Part shown: piece by piece, positions 58,501 to 64,000 of the stretch | Layout of the letters: every line of letters starts with the position of its first letter | How positions within the stretch are numbered: the first letter of the stretch is position 1 | Source of the DNA: Lineus longissimus | Taxonomy: Eukaryota > Nemertea > Pilidiophora > Heteronemertea > Lineidae | NCBI RefSeq assembly: GCF_910592395.1 | Contig: NC_088320.1 | Location: forward strand, 3,472,001 to 3,536,000 | Reading direction: 5' to 3' | DNA length: 64,000 nucleotides | Notes under the pieces: model-generated | What the model was told of the DNA's origin: nothing | The model's database searches: none | Seen by the model: only the letters and a program-made list of their open reading frames with translations | Translations under genes and position numbers: made by a program

Positions 58501-61500
58501 ATAGCTTTAGTGGCAAAATAGTTCAAGCAGTAGAATGATGCTAAGTAGTCTATCACACCTTTTAGGCATAAATAGAGAAAGCTAAAAGACTTTACACGTG
58601 CAGTAACGGAGTGTTCTATATTTTCCTCGTGAGGGGTGATAGCTAAGTGAAGTTGGGTGAATTTACAATAAAACATACAAAAGCTGACTGATTTAATCTG
58701 TTTTTCACTGAACCCTTTAAGCCCTGTGATCAAAATACGGCTAAAATTAGACTTTAAAATAAAATGGAAACCCCACAATGTGTGTTAGAATTCATTTTTA
58801 AGGTTTTGAGATATGCTTTTGGTTGTACCATGAATTTCAATATTTGGAGGAAAGAGTCTAGTTCAGAATATTTTTCATAATCAAACACCTCAAGACCTTT
58901 CAGGGTTAAGTCCAAGGCAATTTTGTGAGTTGCATATAAAGTAACACGAGTGACCTTATTTGCATCACTGGCCAAGATGCACACATTTTCTTCAAATACC
59001 CCCAGGCCAGTTCTGCCCAAAAGGCATTTTTAACAAGAAGAGATGTCCTAAAGCATTTACAGAAGAAAAAACCTACATTTACAGATGAAAATTTACATTT
59101 ACAGAAAAAAATACATGTACAGGAGAAAATATACATTTATTGTTGTATATTTACAGACTGAAATGCACTGGGTGCAATAAGTTGTCCAAGGGTTGCAAAA
59201 CTGAATTGGACATTGTCACTATGTATTTTTTTCTAGTTTGAATTTTCAGATTCCATAGTATCCCAGTCATTTGCACACTCCTGTAAAAGCCCTTGAAATA
59301 AAGCCTTTGCAGTGGCTAACGATGTGAATAAATTTTTAGATTTGGTCACCAATTAGTCCAAACAAACCTCAGACAACCTTTTCACCGAGCTCACTAACAA
59401 TGTACAGACATCATTTATAATACACTTACAGAAGAAAATAGTTTACATTTACAAAGAAATTTACACTCAATACAGAGGGAGAAACTATACATTCTGAAAA
59501 CCCGGAGACATTAAAGAGTGTGAAATGTCAAAAATATGCAAATGAGACGCTGCTCGGGAATATGCATTCAAAATGCACGATAAAATGTTCAAATGCCGCA
59601 TAATAGGTTTTTATCACGAACAAGACTCACACAATATACATATACCCAATGTCATCAAGACAACTGAGAGGCCTACACTTGGGCCTTTCACACATTTTAT
59701 TTCCTCCTTATAATCACACTTTTCAAAGCAAGGCCTACAGACTCGATCACCACAGCACCTCATAATTTTCATATGCTTTTCACCTTTGAAAATGATTTTG
59801 GTTGTTTTTCATACCAATCTTACACACTGATTCTACATGTAGGCCTGAACTCAATTTGTAAATATTTTCTCATCGTAATTTTAGGCCCAGCTCCAGAGTC
59901 CCAAATGGTACGGACGAATTATTTATGAACCGGCTATAGTCGAATTTCTCTACATGATTAATTTCAGAAGGCCATCTTATTTTGACTCCAAGTCTACTCC
60001 TTCAAAACAAGCAAGGGAAAGTTAATCAGAGAAAGAGAAAAATAAAGACAAAACTTTAAAGGCGTAGTACGTTCATGGAAGATGTTTACATTGCTATGCT
60101 GGTTATTCGAGATAAACATGGCCATAGTCGAGTATCAAATGAGACACACCAGTGCAATACGAATATACTTTAACAACGTTGTGATCTGTATAACAGCACT
60201 GTTATTTGAATGATAAAAAATTCTCAAATTAAATTTGTAATTCAAAATTCTAAACTAACGAACCTGGATAGATGAAACATATCGGTCTACATTTACACAA
60301 TGCTATTTAGTAGACCAATTGCAGAACTATTGTATTTTGATAGGACAACTGAAGTTACTTAAAGTTCAACTCACACATTCCTATTTAGGCTTTTCATACT
60401 CAAAACACATATCAAAAGTACCTCTCATACTTGGACAGAATATATATGCGTATATACATATATAGTTAATACTGCTACAGAGTGAGCATAGGACAGTCAA
60501 TGTCCTGTAGTTCAAAAGTTGTCAGATAGAGGGAGTAGCACAACAATCTAGTGTCGATACAACGCGAGTGTTGCTTGGATCCTCAGTACGCTTGAGTATA
60601 GAGGTTGCCCACCCCGACCCCAACTCCACCTCCGAATGCTGGAATTCCCTCCCTACGATAGATGTCATCCATTACAAAGGGGTTTTAGATCCTCTGTGAG
60701 TTTGGGAGTGAAAATGACTCCACAGCCTTGATGTTCCGGTGACCTCAGACTTGTACTAAGTGCATCAAGTTGCTTCACTCTAGCGCTCAAAAGTTGGCCA
60801 TAACCTTCTTTCTTACAACACAAGTTCTGAAAATTAATCAGACTTCAACTCGTAGGAGAGGCGTTAGAATGGCCGGGACGGTACGTAACCTCTCTTTATC
60901 ACCTCTACCATGATGCACCTAGAGGGCCGGGTGCACAGGACCCAAGGAAATGGGAGGTGAAATGGACAACAAGGGGTGTAAAAAAAGTGTAGTCCAAGGG
61001 GAAAGGATAATGTACAGAGCTCCCCTAAAATAGATGTAATCATCTTAGCATTGATGCCACCAGAATTTTAGTTGTGAGGGCTTGAAAGGCACATAAACCA
61101 TTGCTAAATGCTCTTTGAAAGGAAGTATATGACTGACTGAATAACAGGACGTGGCTGCTGGGATAGTCTTGGACGATGAATAAATTTTTGTACAAACTGT
61201 TCAGATGGCTATTTGTAGGCCTACACTAATTTGATGAACAACTCCCACAAACTACTAAAAATTCCCAAGGTAAAAAAGTACTACATGGAAGGGGAACATG
61301 TTTAAGGGGTGGGGAGAGAACAAAACATTAAGGCCAAAATTGTTGGCCGGCATTTGTCCCGTACAAAAATATGATATTGTTAGCCTACTTGAATATTACT
61401 CTGTGGCTCTGCTCAGTCATTAAACATGAAAAGGCCCGTCCGTTCAGGGCCTGATTTCACGCTGCTTCACCCCTCAATTTAAAGGACTGAGAGCACCCAA

Positions 61501-61903
61501 ACAAATTTTGAGAAAAAATTAAATCCACCTCATCTCAGGAAGAAAAAATCACAAGTATAAATTCAATAGTTCCTGTTAGCAAATGTACAAGATATTCAAG
61601 ACCGTATTGGAACACACTACAGATAACTACCTATTTACACATGATTGTACAACCGATGTATAAAAATCGACACATTTCAATACAGTATTAATACAAGATT
61701 AACCCTTGAGGCTCGGAATATTTCAAAAACGTCACTCTCACACTTGTCAATAGGTGGCGCTACAGAGTAGGGTGGTGCAAAGATTTTTTAGGAAATAGCA
61801 GGGGCTGTGTTGTCACGAACTAGAGAAGACCCTATGTATATGTGTAGGAGCACTTTAGAAATCTCTGGTGCATGGGAAGAAAGTGAGTCATGAGACGATT
61901 TCT

Positions 61904-62220
61904 AGGTCAGAGTTCAAGGCCAGATCATAGAAGGTGACACTAACATCATAGGTTAAAGTTCAAGATCACATGAAGGATGATATTTCGAAGTGTATGAAAG
62001 GATAACACATCCCATTCTATTATGACTGAAGTCTAATCATAGGCCTACAGAGGTCAAAGGCTGATGATAGCAAAGGTTAAGGTCATGGTTAAAATGTACT
62101 GCTGGTACCGGTAATGTCAAGGTCAGAGATCTCTCTGTCATGGTAACTACATCATGCAATAGAGGGCACCATACCTAATACCATAGACAACCTACACCAA
62201 AGGTCAAAGGTCGAAGTTCA
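61904..62220 (+). promoter_or_regulatory. array of AGGTCA nuclear-receptor half-sites
   Basis: Direct repeats spaced by one base (DR1) occur at 61904-61916 (AGGTCA-G-AGTTCA), 61950-61962 (AGGTTA-A-AGTTCA) and 62201-62220 (AGGTCA-A-AGGTCG-A-AGTTCA, three half-sites in phase), with an imperfect one at 62051-62063. TCAAGGTCA, the extended ERR-type half-site, is perfect at 62117-62125, and TTAAGGTCA is at 62077-62085. DR1 is the site type of RXR, HNF4, COUP-TF and PPAR partners. All sites share one orientation. Either an enhancer or a decayed simple repeat of an AGGTCA unit. Confidence 0.4.
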
Positions 62221-63917
62221 AAATATCCCTGAAGTTTTAGCAATTGAGAAAATACAAGAGAATTATGCAATAGCAACCCTAAAGCTAAGTTCCCAGTTTT
62301 TAATGTACAAATTTCATTTTTTACCTAAATTTAAAAAGTTAACTATTTTCTGATCATCATAGAAATTACATGTCTTTGACTAGTATGAATATTTCAAGAT
62401 GCATCATCTATAATAGCTAGTCACTAAATAGTTAATTACCTAGTTTTATGGTTAATTAGGTTTACCATTGTCCGAAATCAAATTCAATTATTTGCAAATT
62501 GTCACTATGAGATGGCAGTTGTCCAGGAAAATCACTTGACCCACCAGGGCCTTCTATTTTATAATCTCCAAGCCTGAGACCACAAAGCATGATTTCTAAT
62601 AATTTTTTTAATTATCAACAATGTAATTAACTAGCTAACCACAGAACTAGGGAATCGATTAATTCCCCAGCAGCGTCCCAATTATTTAGAATAGTATCCC
62701 ATGATTCTAATCATAAATATGATAATTTAATCAATATTACACCACAGGGACGAAAGAACGCCGTCAGCCTGACAAGAACCCAGTGCATCTTAAGGCCAAC
62801 AATACAATATTTAATTGTAACATTTAAAGATAATAACAATGTACACTTTATGTAAATAGTGGAATCTGATCAATAATGATATACACAATACTTACAAATA
62901 TTGACAATTAACCCTCTTTATATGCTGTGTTTATTTGAAATATAAAGCTAAACCGCTTTCCTAACGTGATGAGTGCCTACTAGGAAGCAGTTCATCTTTA
63001 ATGACAGGCATACACGTACACAGAGTCAGACGGTTTCACCCCAACTCTACTGATTCAACCTATACATCGATGCACAGTCAGATGTACATAGAGAGGATTT
63101 CAAGAAACAGAAGGCTTATTATCATATTTTAAAGCTTGAAGGAGATTTCTCAGACTGAAAAAAATGAAAAATAATGCACTAGCAGAGGACTTTTCGAAGC
63201 ACTTGCGACTGACTTCCTTTCTTTTATTGCAATAACGATTTCTTTTGATCCAATAGTTTTGCCCTGTTTGCAGTTTTTACATGATTTTTACATTTTTTCT
63301 TGAAATTTTGTAAGACCTAATTTCTGCTCACAAGATAACACTGTATTTTTTGATAAAACTTTCGTAAAAACATCCCACTAATGATATCACAGAGTAAAAT
63401 TCAGTAAAAGATATTGTAAAATTCAAACTTCAATAAAGATCATGACCCCACAAGGCCTGAAATCATACGTCATGTTTTAATATAATCACGGTTTTTCTTT
63501 ACTTTTGTCTGATTTTATTGGCGATATAAAATCCTTTGTTCTCAGAATGTTTGATCAAAGATGCAGTTTGTTCAAGATACACGAGTGTGGTGGTCTGCGA
63601 AAACCCCACACATCATCAAAAATTCCAAAACTCTGAATTTCAGATGTTTAGTATGTCATTGGTCTGTCATTATGGTTGCCGCACAGGGCAAAGTCAGCTA
63701 CAGAGGAGTCAACCTTTTTATCATCCTTTTCATCAGCAAAATGGCATACCCAAAGGCAAAGCAAAGCGAAGCATCACACAAGGCTGTTGAGAAATCTCTT
63801 GCATGAAGTTTGAAAATCGAAACTATTAAAACTAAAGCCCTAGATACCAAGAAAATGTCATACTTTAATGCGTTGAGTATTGCAATCAGAAAAAAACAAT
63901 TGAAAATTTCTCTACCT

Positions 63918-63961
63918 GCCACCACACACAGACGATAGCGCCACCACACACAGACGATAGC
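63918..63961. repeat. 22-bp perfect tandem duplication
   Basis: GCCACCACACACAGACGATA plus GC occurs at 63918-63939 and again, identically, at 63940-63961. On the minus strand the sequence next to it reads CAG|GTAGAG, a plausible splice donor. The 22-bp length would shift any reading frame. Confidence 0.9.
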
Positions 63962-64000
63962 ACAGGTTACAATCATTGAGGCGGCCAAAATTTCCTTTTT

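Larger units (their letters stand above)
54367..64000. other. long AT-rich stretch without recognised coding exons
   Basis: Nearly 10 kb with no exon I can support on either strand. It contains a minus-strand poly-A signal (55388-55383), RFX-like half-sites (55537-55577), a TGACGTCA site (57883-57890), ACATTTACAG-type short repeats (about 59057-59120 and 59425-59480), an AGGTCA half-site array (61904-62220) and a 22-bp duplication at the end. It may be intergenic, intronic, or partly the 3' untranslated region of a minus-strand gene lying beyond the window. Confidence 0.5.

Noticed and set aside
1-64000. CRISPR arrays, bacterial operons or prophage
   Set aside because: Spliced eukaryotic genes throughout; no regularly spaced repeats with unique spacers.

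Overview
The window is animal nuclear DNA. Coding sequence is broken into short exons with GT..AG introns, genes are 3 to 8 kb apart, and the gaps hold tRNA-derived SINE-like heads, small DNA transposons, tandem repeats and long poly-C tracts. Gene content (a metazoan ATIC gene, a secreted trypsin-fold protease, a peptide-hormone-like precursor, an SLC32/36-type transporter), moderate GC and frequent TACATGTA-like motifs suggest a marine invertebrate (amphioxus, ambulacrarian or lophotrochozoan). The sequence alone does not settle the phylum.

Layout. 1-9.4 kb: no supportable gene, one retroelement-like 3' tail. 9.43-15.47 kb (+): a two-exon precursor of a small cystine-loop peptide behind a TATA box. 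15.5-24.1 kb: no supportable gene, with a tandem duplication. 24.16-27.14 kb (-): a complete seven-exon amino-acid transporter. 27.77-29.85 kb: a non-autonomous DNA transposon interrupted by a second small TA-flanked element. 30.66-32.18 kb: a large inverted repeat with nearly identical arms. 34.7-34.9 kb: a SINE. 35.47-37.59 kb (+): a four-exon TauD/TfdA-like dioxygenase whose start region is tandemly duplicated. 41.74-47.80 kb (-): a complete 13-exon ATIC gene for the last two steps of de novo IMP synthesis, with an E-box and nuclear-receptor motifs upstream. 50.70-53.42 kb (+): a complete six-exon secreted serine protease with an unusual cysteine pattern. 53.4-64 kb: AT-rich, no recognised coding exon, but a tRNA-Pro-like pseudogene, RFX-like half-sites and a dense AGGTCA half-site array.

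The five genes belong to unrelated pathways and face both ways, so there is no operon-like logic. The multi-exon models were joined by hand at GT..AG sites; each keeps frame throughout (73, 460, 373 or 392, 593 and 295 residues), which is strong internal support. I found no clearly new multi-gene system. The best candidates for novelty are the peptide precursor, the nested and palindromic mobile elements, the altered disulphide pattern of the protease, and the AGGTCA array.
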